A DNA stretch of 52,093 bases from Ophiosphaerella korrae (taxonomy: Eukaryota; Ascomycota; Dothideomycetes; Pleosporales; Phaeosphaeriaceae). Below are positions 1-11,229 of the stretch, one piece after another (the stretch's first letter is position 1; every line of letters begins with the position of its first letter). Both the position numbers and the translations under genes were made by a program. The stretch covers positions 1 through 52,093 of the forward strand of contig JALNQF010000291.1 of assembly GCA_028456385.1 (NCBI GenBank), given 5' to 3'. The notes under the pieces were generated by a model. It saw nothing but the letters and a program-made list of their open reading frames with translations, ran no database searches and was not told the origin of the DNA.

Positions 1-1194
1 ATTATAATATATTATAAATCTCTTTTTATTTCTCTTTAATAAGAAATAATCTATTTCTAATATATAATTTTAATTTAAGAAAAATTATAATTACTATATA
101 ATATTTAATAAAATTATTCTTAAACTAACTTTATTTATTTATTTAATCCTAATATTATATAACTAATAATAACTTACTTTTAAAATAAATATAATTCTAT
201 TTCTATCTTAACCTATAGTTAATTTTTTTTTTAAATATAAAATAATTCTCTTAGCTTAATTATATATATATAATAACTATTAGTAAATATATAAACTATT
301 TATAGCTCTACTATAGAAATATAATAACTATAAATAAGTAGTACTAAGATAAATCCTATATAGTCTAAAGATAAACTTACTTATATTATACTCTTAAGAA
401 AGTCTTGTAAATATCTCTTTAATCTTATTCTATAAACTTTTTAATTACTCTAATTCTATTTTAATTTAATTAATTATATAAAGACTTCTTTATACTAACT
501 AATTAAAATACTCTATTTATAATATAAACTATATTAACTTCTTTATTACTTATATATAGAATAATTCTCTAACCTAAATTATATATACCTATTTTATATA
601 AAAAGATCTATAAAGTCTTTATAGCTCTACTAACTTAACTATATATAAAAAAGCTAAGAGAATTACTTTATATATAAATAAAAAAGAAGTTAAAAAGGCT
701 TTCTATATAATACGTTATTTTAGTTAGTTACTAAATTATCTAGTATAAGTAGATCTACTTAGAACTTATAACTATACTATCCTAAGTTAGTAACTAATTA
801 AAATAAACTATTATAGTAGGAGACTTTATTAACTTCTTTATTACTTCTATATAGAATAATTCTATTAGCTAATTTGTATATACTTATCTTATATAAGTAG
901 CTAGCTTACTTTTTTTATTATTACTAATATCTAGAATAGTATATATAATAGTATATATATTAGTAAGATATTAATAAGGATAAGCAATTATATAAATAGA
1001 TAAATATATATAATTATACTTACTATATACTATATAGAGTAATATATAGTAGATTATACTTGCATAGAATATACTATTTTACTAGATACCTTACTTAAAA
1101 TACTAAATTATATATACTTTAGCTTTACCTAAAGACAATAATATACTAATCTGTATTAGTAACAAAGCTACTAGTTATACTATAATATTTAACT
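1..1194. other. RIP-mutated AT-rich DNA, no recognisable gene
   Basis: Almost pure A/T sequence dominated by TA steps with very few CA or TG dinucleotides, as expected after heavy RIP. I see no recognisable domain in any frame. A diverged direct repeat of about 70 bp occurs at roughly 531-600 and 828-897, both copies opening with TATTAACTTCTTTATTACTT. It shows that the DNA was repetitive before it decayed. Confidence 0.6.
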
Positions 1195-1769
1195 ATAAAA
1201 GAACGTATACTAAAAGGTACCCTATTACTAAATAGACTCTATATCGCCTCTACGTTATTAGCGTCTATTATATCCTTCTAATAGTTAGGAGCTAAAACCT
1301 TACTATTTACTATATTAAATATTTAACGTAAAAGCTTAGGTAAATTAAAGATATATACTATAATAGTAAGCTTAATTAGAAAGCTATTTGTATAGCAACT
1401 TAGTCTAAATATAAAGTTAGCTATCGCTAAGATAATATCTAAGTCTTATTCTTAATTACTACTTATATTAATTTTAATTACTATTTTAGCTATAGTATAT
1501 ATACTCTAGATAAAGTCTTTACTAAAGTTACATCCTATAGAGCTAATTTCTAGACTAAGTTTAAGTTATAAAGAGAAAGAAGTAGTACTTAGATAGACTT
1601 TATTAATAAAACTATCTATACTAAGATTATTACTATATATAAATAGATTTGCCTTATAATTAGTATTAGTACCCCCTTTATTAGCTACTAAATTATTTAT
1701 CTTTATAAAGGTATTATTACTAAGATAGAAAGTAGATAAGTATAGGTAGTAATTAGTTATTATCTTTTA
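1195..1769 (+). pseudogene. 5' part of a RIP-destroyed plus-strand gene, unrecognised
   Basis: One plus-strand frame runs through this stretch with about a dozen stops, all TAA or TAG, the pattern left when CAA/CAG codons are RIP-mutated. The translation is rich in Leu, Ile, Lys and Arg. I cannot assign it to a family, and the hydrophobic look may partly be an artefact of RIP. The frame stops at the insertion point of chromovirus B and resumes at 17849 when B and one copy of its 5-bp duplication (TTTTA) are removed. What I see is the frame; that it was one gene is inference. Confidence 0.35.
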
Positions 1770-1957
1770 TATTACGGTAGTAATAGAAGAAATCAAGATA
1801 GAACTAATTAGTCCTAACTTAGATACTAACAAAGCATAGGACGAGCGGGGTAATAACCTTAACTAGGAGACTACGTATAATTAGAACACGTAGGTAATCT
1901 CTTAATCTATTAAGTGTATAGATAGAAAATAATTACAGGTCGATAGATTAGTAATCT
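1770..1957 (+). repeat. 5' LTR of chromovirus B, first segment
   Basis: The first 188 bp of B's 5' LTR align throughout with 17395-17582 of its 3' LTR. The segment ends at the AATCT target duplication made by insertion of copy A. Confidence 0.9.
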
Positions 1958-2450
1958 TGTTATAGGCGTAACGAGGGAAATTAAGATAGAACTAATTAGT
2001 CCCGACTTAGGTGCTAACAAAGTATAGGACGAGCGGGGTAATAACCTTAATTAGGAGACTATACACAACTAGGACACGTAGTAGTAATCTATAATTACGT
2101 ATAAATAGATTAATAGTAATCTATAATTACGTATAAATAGATTAATAGTAATCTATAATAACGTACAAATAGATTAAGGTAATCTATAGTTACGTGTAAA
2201 TAGATTAGTAGTAATCTATAATGTAGTACAAACAGATTACTACAAGTATATAGTTAACTAGATACGTATTATTAGGATAATATCGGCAATTTAATTATTA
2301 ACTACGAGCGACAATACTAAGATAGTTGCAAAATATCTTCTATTGTTTATAGCCTATTGTAGATTACAATACAAACTCTTATTATTACCTCCTAATCTAC
2401 TAACACTATATAGGCTACTAGGAAGTCGACCCTAGTAATAGCTAGTTATA
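1958..2450 (+). repeat. 5' LTR of chromovirus A (493 bp) with five 32-bp units
   Basis: Matches the 3' LTR at 10460-10920. It contains five head-to-tail units of 31-32 bp at 2084-2242, each beginning GTAATCTATA and containing AATCTAT...ATAGATT, so each can fold back. The 3' LTR has one unit fewer, which accounts for the 32-bp length difference (493 versus 461). Confidence 0.9.
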
Positions 2451-5400
2451 CCTTACTAATTTAGTTATTAAGAGGAGTAAAGCATAAGTAGCGCATAGTC
2501 TAGCTAATATAATAGTAGAAAGTTTAACTAAATAAGTAGCGAAAGCACCTATAAGTAGTTATAAGTTAGATAATACTATATAGAAAGTAGTTAGAGAATA
2601 TATAAACAACTTAATCTCTAAGAAAGAAGATATAAAAATAGTAATCGACACTTTAGAAACCTAGAATAAAGAACTCTAAGAACACGTAAAATAAAACAAG
2701 GCCTAGATTAAAGCTATTATTAAAGGATAAAAATAAATAGAATTAATTAAGTAACACCTAGAAATAAATACAACAAAGAAACTACTAAAGATACCTATCT
2801 TTAAGAAGTTTAATAGAATAAAAGAGAAACTAAGACTCTTTATAGCCTTAGTATAACTCTAGATAGATATATAAGTACTACACTTTAATATAGAAGAAAA
2901 GAAGGTAATATATATTAGAATATATCTTAAAGAAGATATAATAAGATAGTTTAAACCTTACTAGATAGATTATACAATATACGCTCTAATAACCTAGAAA
3001 GATAAAACTAGAGCTATTTTTAGAAGCTATAAATACTTTACTAAATAAATAAGAGTAGTATTTAGAGATATAGATATTACCTAATAGGTAGAAGAAAAGC
3101 ATAAAAGACTTATATAATAGAAGAGTGTACCTAAGTATATATTATAGTTTAAATAACTATTATAGAATATAGAGTAGAATAAATTAGTATTAATATTACA
3201 ATTTAAATAAAGATTAAACAAGAAAATCTAAAATAAGATAATCTGTATAGAGAAGCCTAGAACACTAGAAGCCCTAAAGTAATAGGTAATACAAATTAAC
3301 GATAATCTTTAAGAATAGAAGAAGAACAAGTATAGTAGCTAACCTAGGAACTAGGATATTAGAGACCCTATAATCCTTAATACTAATAAGGATAGGAAGG
3401 AAAAGAAGAATAAAGACTTTACGTACTTTAATTATAGTAAGAAAGGCTACTACGTAAAAGATTACTAATTATAAAAGAAAAAGAATATAGTATACTATAA
3501 ATATAGAAAACTAAGATACTTTATAAAAGACTATAAAAGTAGAGACTATAAGAAAGATAAAGAGGCCTAGTTAAAGATAACTAAAGGTAAGAAAGAAGTA
3601 CTAAAAGTATAAGCTAAACTATAAGAAAAGGTAGCTAGGAGTAAAGAACTACAATATATAATACTTTATTAGACCTTTTATTACAAAGATAACTACTATA
3701 TATATTAATTTAGTAAAGAGAGAGTAGGATAGTTCTAATAAAAGAATAGAGTAGTAGTAATAAAAGAAAATAGAATAAAAGTATAGCTAGAAGAAATAGT
3801 ATATATAATAGACTTACTAATAGAAGACTTAGAAGGGAAGGGACCCTAGATTCTATTAATCTAGGCTAAAGGATAGGCACTAGATAAAGAGACTACTATA
3901 GCTTCCTCTAAAGAACTATAAGAAAGTAAGAAATAGGTTAGTATAAGAAGTATAAAGTATACCTAGCTAGATATATATAGCTATAATAGCTATATAATAA
4001 TAGATATAGAGGAATAGAATAAGTAATAAAAGTTTGTTTAGAAATACTTACTAGTTATAAGTATAGAGGAAGAGTATAAAGACTAGAAAGAACGTAATCC
4101 TAAAGAAATAAAGTTTTTACTATTTTAAGAATAGATAAAGTAATATATAGTTATAGTAGAAAGAATACCTATATAAAGAGAATAGTAGTACTTTATAAGA
4201 AAGACGTAATAGATTAATAAAGCCTATATAATAAGAGTACTAGTAGTATACTATATCCTAACTATAGATACGCCTAGAAAATTCAAGTACTAAGAAGGGG
4301 ATAATAAGATAATAGATCTAAAACATCTAGTACACTTTAAAGTATTATAGATATTATACCTAGATAAGAATTATATTATATATAGGAACCCTAAAGTAAA
4401 CAATAGTATATAGCCTAGTAGAAGAAAAAGTTATAATTATATAAAAGTAATTCTAGTAGAAGACATCTAAAGATAAGAAATAATCCTAGAAGATAGTTAC
4501 GTAGTAGTAAGACCTAGACTAAAATTATCTAAGAAATACGTCTAAAGAAGACTATATTATAAATGTATATATAATAAATATCTAAAATACAAAGAATATA
4601 AACTTAAAGTAGGGCTATAGCCTTAGAAAGATAGATAATTTATAAAATTACCTAAGTAAGAATAGCTAGAAAGTATAAGTAGCCTATATATTACAAAAAT
4701 AAGTATATACTAAGAAAGGAAAGTATAATTAATAATTAATAGTAGAGCTATAAGAAACTTTATATTAAAGAAGTTTATAGAAATACAAGAAATATATTAT
4801 ATAATAAAGAAGTACCCTTAACAACTAAGTACGATTAAAGGGAAACTATTCTAGGAAACTATTAGATTTAAGATAGTTCTCTCTACACTAGAACTAGAAG
4901 AGATAATAATTAAAAATATAGTTATAGATATAACAACAATTAATAATAAATAAGATATAATACTAGGAATACTATAGTTATAGATAACTAACCTATATAT
5001 TAATTAGAGAATAAGAAAAATTAATTACTATAGAATAGATATATTAAAGGCTAACATAAACACCTATAAAGGAGAATTCCTAGAAAAATATAAGAAATAG
5101 GAAAAATAGCTTATAGAGCCTAAAGATTACCTTCTAAAATATTAGCTTTAGGACTTAGTAATAAAAATAGAAGAAGGAAAAGATATAAGATAGAGCCTAG
5201 TCTACTTAAAAATTAAAGAAAAGTTAAAAATTAAATAAATATTTATACAAAACATAATAAAAAAAAATATAAATAAAAGAATCTAAATCTTTAGTAGTAT
5301 ATAAACTTATATTTATAGATAAAAAAGAAATAAACAATAAAAGAATTAGCGTAGATTTTAGAAAAACTAACGTAGTTATAAGTAAGAACTAATACCCTTT

Positions 5401-5857
5401 ACTATAGATAGACATAATATAAGATAAATTACAAAGAGTAATAATCTTTATAATGTTAGATATCTAAAACGCCTACTACTAGATTAGAATAAAGAAAGGT
5501 AATAAATAGAAAATAGTATTTAGAATAAAGTATAGACTATATAAGTACCTAGTTATACTTTTTAGCTTAACAAATATACTAGTAGCTTTTTAAGAAAGAA
5601 TTAACATAGTACTAAGAAAGTACTAAGATATATTTATATTTATATATCTAGACAATATACTTATATTCTTAGAAATAGAAGAAGAATATATATAATATAT
5701 ACACAAGGTGCTAGAAAAGCTAGTAGAAGCTAAGATATTCCTTAAAATAAGGAAATGCGAATTCTATACAAAGAAAATAGACTTTCTAGGATTTATTATA
5801 GAACTAGGAAAAATTAGGATTAACTTAGAAAAAATTAAATTAATTAATAAATAGCTA

Positions 5858-5912
5858 ACGTATTCTATTAGCGAAGCAGCTATATCACTAAAACGGCTAC
5901 TTTTTCTTAGCA
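5858..5912 (+). repeat. left terminal inverted repeat of the pogo element
   Basis: 55 bp pairing with the reverse complement of 7662-7716 with few mismatches. The first 32 bases also match both ends of the MITE at 51297-51721. Confidence 0.95.
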
Positions 5913-5989
5913 CGAAGAACACTATATATAAACAATAATACAGTCTTAATAAAACAATATTTTAACTCTACAAGAAGGTAGAATTTAAC

Positions 5990-7600
5990 TTAGGCTTTAG
6001 GCTTATATATTAGGCTATTTTTAGACTTTGCAACGCGCTACTACAGCTTTAAACGTACGATATTAGCGGCTCTCTACCTAGCTTTACGGAATCCCTTATT
6101 AACGCGCTACTTAACTAAACTACTAGAAACTTACTACAATAGAAGAGCAAACTATTGTATAGTATATTCTTGACTTTAATTTAAGAGGATTTGCCCCCTA
6201 GTTGTATAAGGTAGTAGATATAGTAGACAAGCTATTAGCAATGCGTAGTAGAGAACTAGTTAGGAAGTACTAGCCTACACGCTTTGTAGCGCGTATAGAC
6301 AAGCTTAAGACTACTTTTAGTTAAGTAAAGGATTGCTAGAGAATACTTTAAGAAGATCTAGTAGTTATTAGCAGGTAGTTCTAGCTCGTACAGGATATAA
6401 TAGCGACGTACAGCGTTAATCTAGATAATGTCTACAACTTTAATAAGACTAGCTTTTAGATAGAAATAATTAGGTTAATAAAAGTTGTTACGGGCTTAGA
6501 GAGGTGTACGAGGCCTAATCTTATTTAGCTAGGTAATTGCAAGTAGGTTACAGCTATTATAAGTATCTGCGCTACTAGCTATACAACCCCGCTATTTATT
6601 ATCTATAAAGGACGCGTCTACATCTCTACTTAGTACAAGGAAACAGATATACTGCGCAATTAGAAGATCTCTATCTCTAAGAATAGATAGATAAATAATA
6701 TACTTAGTCTTAAGTAGTTAAAGCACTTTAACGTGTATATAAAGGCGCGTTAGGTAAGGTTATACTAGCTACTTATCTTAGATAGCTATAAGAGCTACTT
6801 AAATTAAGATTTTAAAGACTACTACCTTAAAAACAAGATTCTAACGCTCTATATACTAGCCTATTCGTCCTATATCCTCTAGCTACTTAACGTTGTCTAC
6901 TTCTTGCTATTAAAGCTTAAGTACTCCTAGCGCGTACAAGACTTAGCGCGCTAGCGCGTCTACTATATTAATAAGGAAGGCTTCCTTCTAGCCTTTAGAG
7001 ACGCGTTTTTTAACGTATTTACGTACAAGAATTGCAAAAAGGCCTTTAAGGTATCTAGATTAGTTCCTATTAATGCGCAGGAAGTCCTTAATCGCTTTAA
7101 AGTGTAGCTACATACCCTACTAGAACTCCTACTACTAGAGACGCTATAGTAGTTAAAGACTCTAAGTAATACGTACAAATTTAGCTCTTAGTTAAAGCTT
7201 GTAAGCAGCTCTTTCGTACAATTACTAGAATTAGCCTAGTAAGGGTTCTCGTAGCTTATTAAAGGAGCTAAACTTATACTATATTAAAACGCTCTTATAA
7301 GCTCCTAGATTATAGAGCTTAAAGAGTAATTAGTAGAGATAATAAAGTGTAAAACGCGTAAATAGAAGTAGATTTAGTATAGCAGTATATTAGAGTATAG
7401 TACTAGAGCGTCGTACGTAGCTGTAGAGGCGTCTAGCGAGACTTAGAAGGTAAAGAAGGCTTGTAGTAGTAGTAGTAATAGGTAGGCTTAATAGGCTTAA
7501 CTAGGTTAACGGCGTTATAAGAACTATAACAAGACAGGGTACAACGCTCGTACGTACTAAAAAGATATAGAAGAAGATTCTAAATCTACTACAAGTATAT
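5990..7600 (+). pseudogene. pogo/Fot1-like transposase with C-terminal zinc knuckle, RIP-inactivated
   Basis: Plus-strand remnant of a DDE transposase. The order is HTH region (about 6030-6150), CENP-B-type HTH (about 6130-6380), DDE domain (about 6400-7000), then a Lys/Arg-rich tail. The first catalytic Asp is now Asn (AAT 6442-6444, in Y-N-F-N-K-T). The second survives (GAT 6781-6783, in L-I-L-D-S). The third is Asn (AAC 6889-6891, in L-N-V-V), 35 residues later, all in one frame. A CCHC knuckle with its Cys and His turned to Tyr lies at 7516-7557 (arrangement x2-x4-x4). Several TAA/TAG stops interrupt the frame. The best preserved part is about 6960-7180 (A-F-R-D-A-F-F-N-V-F). The start is uncertain. 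Confidence 0.88.
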
Positions 7601-7661
7601 TGTACGTAGGTTCTATAGCTAGTTATTAAGTAAATTAATTTTTTGTACATAATATTCGCGA

Positions 7662-7716
7662 TGCTAAGGAAAAGTAGCTATTTTAGTGATATAGCCGCTT
7701 CGCTAATAGAATACGT
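7662..7716 (-). repeat. right terminal inverted repeat of the pogo element
   Basis: Inverted partner of 5858-5912, ending ...GAATACGT and followed by the TA duplication. Confidence 0.95.
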
Positions 7717-9829
7717 TAACACTAAAAAACCTATAAGAGGTATAATAATTTTATAGACTAGTAAACTTTTATAGAAAGTTAATAGTAAGATAGTCTAAAG
7801 ATATAGAACTAATTATAAGACTTATAAAGAAAGATACGCTATTTTAATAGATAGAAGAATACAATAAAGTGTTTAATATAATTAAAAGGAAGTTTATAGA
7901 AAATCTAGTTATTAGAATATATAATCTAGACCTACTAGTAATAGTAAAAATAGATGTATCTAACTTAGTCTATAGAATAGTACTAATATAGGAAGACCTA
8001 AAGACTAAAAAAGAATACTTAGTTAAATACTTCTCTAAGAAAATAAAACTAGTAGAGCTTAATTACCTAATCTATAATAAAGAGATACTAGTAATCTATA
8101 AAGTATTTAAGTAATAAAGAGTATACTTATAAGAAGTAAAGTACTAAATAAAAGTCTATATAGACTATAAGAATCTTATAGGATTTATAATAAATAAAGA
8201 ACTATTATAACGCTATATAAGATAGTAGGAATTCTTATTAATATTTAACTTAGAAATTATATATATAAAGAGAAAAGATAAATAACTTATAGACGCTCTT
8301 AGTAGAAGACTAGACTTATAAGAAGAAATAAATACAACTAGTATAGTTCTAGTTAAGAACAAGAAAGGATACTTAGTCTTAAATACACCTAAAATAGCTA
8401 TAATACTTAAAAGAAGAAGTAGTAAGCTAGATAAATAGATTTAGAAAATAACACAAGAAATATCTAAAGAAATAGAGAAATTAGAGATCTAAGAAAGACT
8501 TATACAAGCTTATAGAAGAATATATATTCCTAAGAAAATTTAGAGAGAATTTATATAACAATTCTACAAATTTCTAGTATATAGATACTAAGAGATTAAT
8601 AAAACTCTTAATAGGTTACTATAAGACTACTATATCTTAAAAGTAAGATAACTAGTAATAGAAGTACTACAAGATTATATAGAATACTAGAGAAATAAGT
8701 ATAATAGATACGTACTATATAAGATACTATAACAAGTAAAAGTACTAGAATAACTATAGAGAGTTATTACAATAGACTTTATTATAAAGCTACTTAAGTC
8801 TAAAGACTTAATAATAAGAGTTAAGTATAATAGAATCCTAATAATAGTAGATAAACTTATAAAATACTTGTATTTTAGACTATATAAAGAGAAAAGTAGG
8901 ATAGAGGTTACTATATACTAGGTTCTAGGAACTATAATTAGTTAATATAGACTACTAGATAAGATTATTATTAATAGAGATATAAGATTTATATTAAAAC
9001 TATAGGGAACAATAATAGTATAATTAGGAATATAATATATAATGTTAATAGTATATTACTTATAAATAGATAGATAGTTAGAATAAAAAAATTAGATAGT
9101 AGAGTAATACCTAAGATACTACCTTAACTACAACTAGAATAATTAGGTATAGCTATTACTTATAGTATAGTTAGTATATAATAGCGCAAAGAATATAGTA
9201 ATAAAAGTATTACCTTTCTTTATAAACTATAGATTTAACCCTAATACGTATAGAATACTAAAAACCTAGATATCTTAGTCCCTAAGAAGAGAAAACTTTA
9301 CTAATAGACTTAAAAATATATATAATTAACTAAGATAAGACGTAGAATTCCTATATAATTAAATAGCTAAGTATTATAATAAGAAGTATAAAGAAAGACC
9401 TTAATTTAGAGAGAGAGAAAAAGTATAGTTAGTTAGAAAAAACGTAAAGAGTAAACAACCTAGTTTAAAACTAGATTACGTTAAGATAGGACTATACAAA
9501 ATTAAGAAAGAAGTTACGCTAGTTATATTTAAATTAAAACTACTAAGTAAGATAAGGATATATCTAACCTTTTACGTAGTACTACTTAAGATAGTACTAT
9601 AAAATGTAGAACTACTAGTATATAAAGTAGACACGTATAAAGAATAAGAAGAATAAGAAGTTAAAAAAATCCTAGAATACTAATTCTATAATAGAAGAAA
9701 CTACTACCTAGTAAAATAGATAAGTATAAACGAAAAAGAGAAACTATAGGAAGATATAAAAGAACTAGAAGATAACCTTAACTACTCTAAAAAACTAGAG
9801 GAGTTCTAAAGTTAAAACCCTCTAGAGCG

Positions 9830-10445
9830 CTTTATAGCGAATTAAGAAAACTAACAATACTACTACTAGATAGAGAGGCGATAGGAGCGTCTAGTATAGT
9901 AGGAGTAGCCCTAACTATAACTTTAAAATTAAGCTTAGACTCTATAAAGATAGCTTACGTAATAAACTTCTTATTATTTAAGGCCTTTATTTTATAAAGA
10001 CGAATTAGACGAGCGTAATTTTCTACTTATATACTTAGAATCTAATTACGTTCTTTTTTAGCTTTAGCAATCTATTTAGATAGTTTATCTTAAGTATAGT
10101 TAATAGCTCTCTTTATTATAGATAAGTATAGACGCGCAAATAAGTATTATTAACCTATATTCTATAAGAGAAATACTAGAAAGTTTATAAGATGTATAAG
10201 TATTAGTATAAATATATACTTTACTAGCCTTACTATATTTTAAAGAAATATACTCTAGAAGAAGATTTAAAGATTTATAATAAGAATAAAGAAATATAGT
10301 AAAACTATAATATAATATATAATCTACTAATTAAAGATAATAAAGAGTAGATTTAGTAGGTATAAGGGAAGATAAAGAACTCTACATTAATAAAGAAACT
10401 AGATTAATAACCTTAGCCCTAGGGTAAGAAAACTAGGACGTATCT
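9830..10445. other. 3' untranslated segment of chromovirus A
   Basis: About 600 bp between the chromodomain end and the polypurine tract, present in all four copies (B about 16700-17380, C about 27270-27890, D about 39275-39930). No known domain is seen. Both sense and antisense frames stay fairly open if TAA/TAG are read as former CAA/CAG. In copy D the antisense frame is open for 73 codons (39399-39617). Confidence 0.5.
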
Positions 10446-10459
10446 AGAGGGGGATATAG
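10446..10459 (+). promoter_or_regulatory. polypurine tract of chromovirus A
   Basis: Purine run GAGGGGGATATAG immediately before the 3' LTR, the expected position for the plus-strand DNA primer. The equivalent in copy D is CTATCTCCCCCTC at 39258-39270 on the opposite strand. Confidence 0.75.
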
Positions 10460-10920
10460 TGTTATAGGCGTAACAAGAGAAATTAAGATAGAACTAATTA
10501 GTCTTAACTTAGGTACTAACGAAGTATAGGACAAGTAAGGTAATAACCTTAATTAGGAGACTATATATAACTAGGACACGTAGTAGTAATCTATAATTAC
10601 GTGTAAATAGATTAATAGTAATCTATAATAACATATAAATAGATTAAGGTAATCTATAGTTATATATAAATAGATTAGTAGTAATCTATAATATAGTATA
10701 AATAGATTACTACAAGTATATAGTTAACTAGATGCGCATTATTAGGATAATATTAGTAATTTAATTATTAACTACAAGTAATAATACTAAGATAGTTACA
10801 AAACATCTTCTATTGTTTATAGCCTATTGTAGATTATAATACAAACTCTTATTATTACCTCCTAATCTACTAATACCTTGTAAGCTACTAGGAAGTTAAC
10901 CCTATTAATAGCTAGTTATA
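10460..10920 (+). repeat. 3' LTR of chromovirus A (461 bp)
   Basis: Aligns with 1958-2450 and has one fewer 32-bp unit. It is followed by the AATCT duplication and the remainder of B's 5' LTR. Confidence 0.92.
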
Positions 10921-10925
10921 AATCT

Positions 10926-11186
10926 ATAATCTATAGTCGCTAAGACTAGATACGAGTAATAGATTAATAGATTAGTAAGAATATATAATTAGTAGCAATA
11001 CGTATTATTAGGATAGTATTAGTAATCTAATCTCTAACCTAGAACGCTAATACTTAACACTACCTATATAAATTAACTATTATTTATAGTTATTACTAAT
11101 TACTATATAAGCTTTTATTATTACTTCTTAATCTACTAATACTCTAAAGAGGTTATTAAGAAGTTAACCCTAGTAACCCTATTACA
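10926..11186 (+). repeat. 5' LTR of chromovirus B, second segment
   Basis: Continuation (261 bp) of B's 5' LTR after copy A. It aligns with 17583-17843 and ends CTATTACA, which keeps the CA end that the 3' copy has lost to RIP. Confidence 0.9.
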
Positions 11187-11229
11187 CCTTACTAATTTAG
11201 TTATTGTAAGAAGTAAAGCGTAAGTAAGT

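Larger units (their letters stand above)
5858..7716 (+). mobile_element. pogo/Fot1-type DNA transposon inserted in chromovirus A
   Basis: A 1859-bp element flanked by TA (5856-5857 and 7717-7718), the target of the Tc1-mariner/pogo superfamily. Its ends are 55-bp inverted repeats (5858-5912 and 7662-7716) starting ACGTATTCTATTAGCGAAGC and differing at only a few bases. Copy B carries the empty site near 14590, reading AATAGCTAATACTAAAG, against AATAGCTA...TAACACTAAA around this insertion. The interior encodes a single degenerate transposase. Its ends are shared with the MITE at 51297-51721. Confidence 0.95.
2500..9815 (+). pseudogene. gag-pol of chromovirus A, RIP-inactivated and split by a pogo element
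   Basis: Plus-strand coding remnant of a gag-pol polyprotein for retrotransposon replication. Two CCHC knuckles are legible at 3424-3465 and 3493-3534, with Cys and His now Tyr (TGC/CAC to TAC). The protease motif at 4735-4764 reads I-N-S-R-A for I-D-S-G-A. Reverse transcriptase runs about 5290-5857, with YLDD mutated to Y-L-D-N at 5645-5656. After the pogo insertion, RNase H runs about 7840-8300, integrase about 8500-9260, and a chromodomain about 9640-9810. Frequent TAA/TAG codons and lost catalytic Asp and Cys residues exclude function. Gag start and domain edges are approximate. Confidence 0.85.
1958..10920 (+). mobile_element. Ty3/gypsy chromovirus copy A (RIP-dead, interrupted by a pogo element)
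   Basis: Second chromovirus of the same family, in plus orientation and inserted in the 5' LTR of copy B. The flanking 5-bp duplication is AATCT (1953-1957 and 10921-10925). The 5' LTR (1958-2450) and 3' LTR (10460-10920) start with TGTTATAGGCG and end in GTTATA, the RIP form of a CA end. Without the pogo insertion (5858-7716 plus TA) the element is about 7.1 kb. A purine tract lies just upstream of the 3' LTR. Since A sits inside B's LTR, A is the younger insertion. Confidence 0.93.

Noticed and set aside
2084..2242. CRISPR-like array of 32-bp repeats
   Set aside because: The units are contiguous without spacers, lie inside an LTR and occur in a eukaryotic context.
2451..2480. tRNA primer-binding site after the 5' LTR
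   Set aside because: The sequence after the LTR (CCTTACTAATTTAG; in copy D CCTTGCCGATTTAG) does not start with TGG, so no tRNA 3' end match can be claimed. Self-priming or internal priming is possible but not shown.
6963..7178. Minus-strand open frame of 71 codons inside the pogo element
   Set aside because: The plus strand here reads the conserved end of the DDE domain (A-F-R-D-A-F-F-N-V-F); the minus frame is a by-product.
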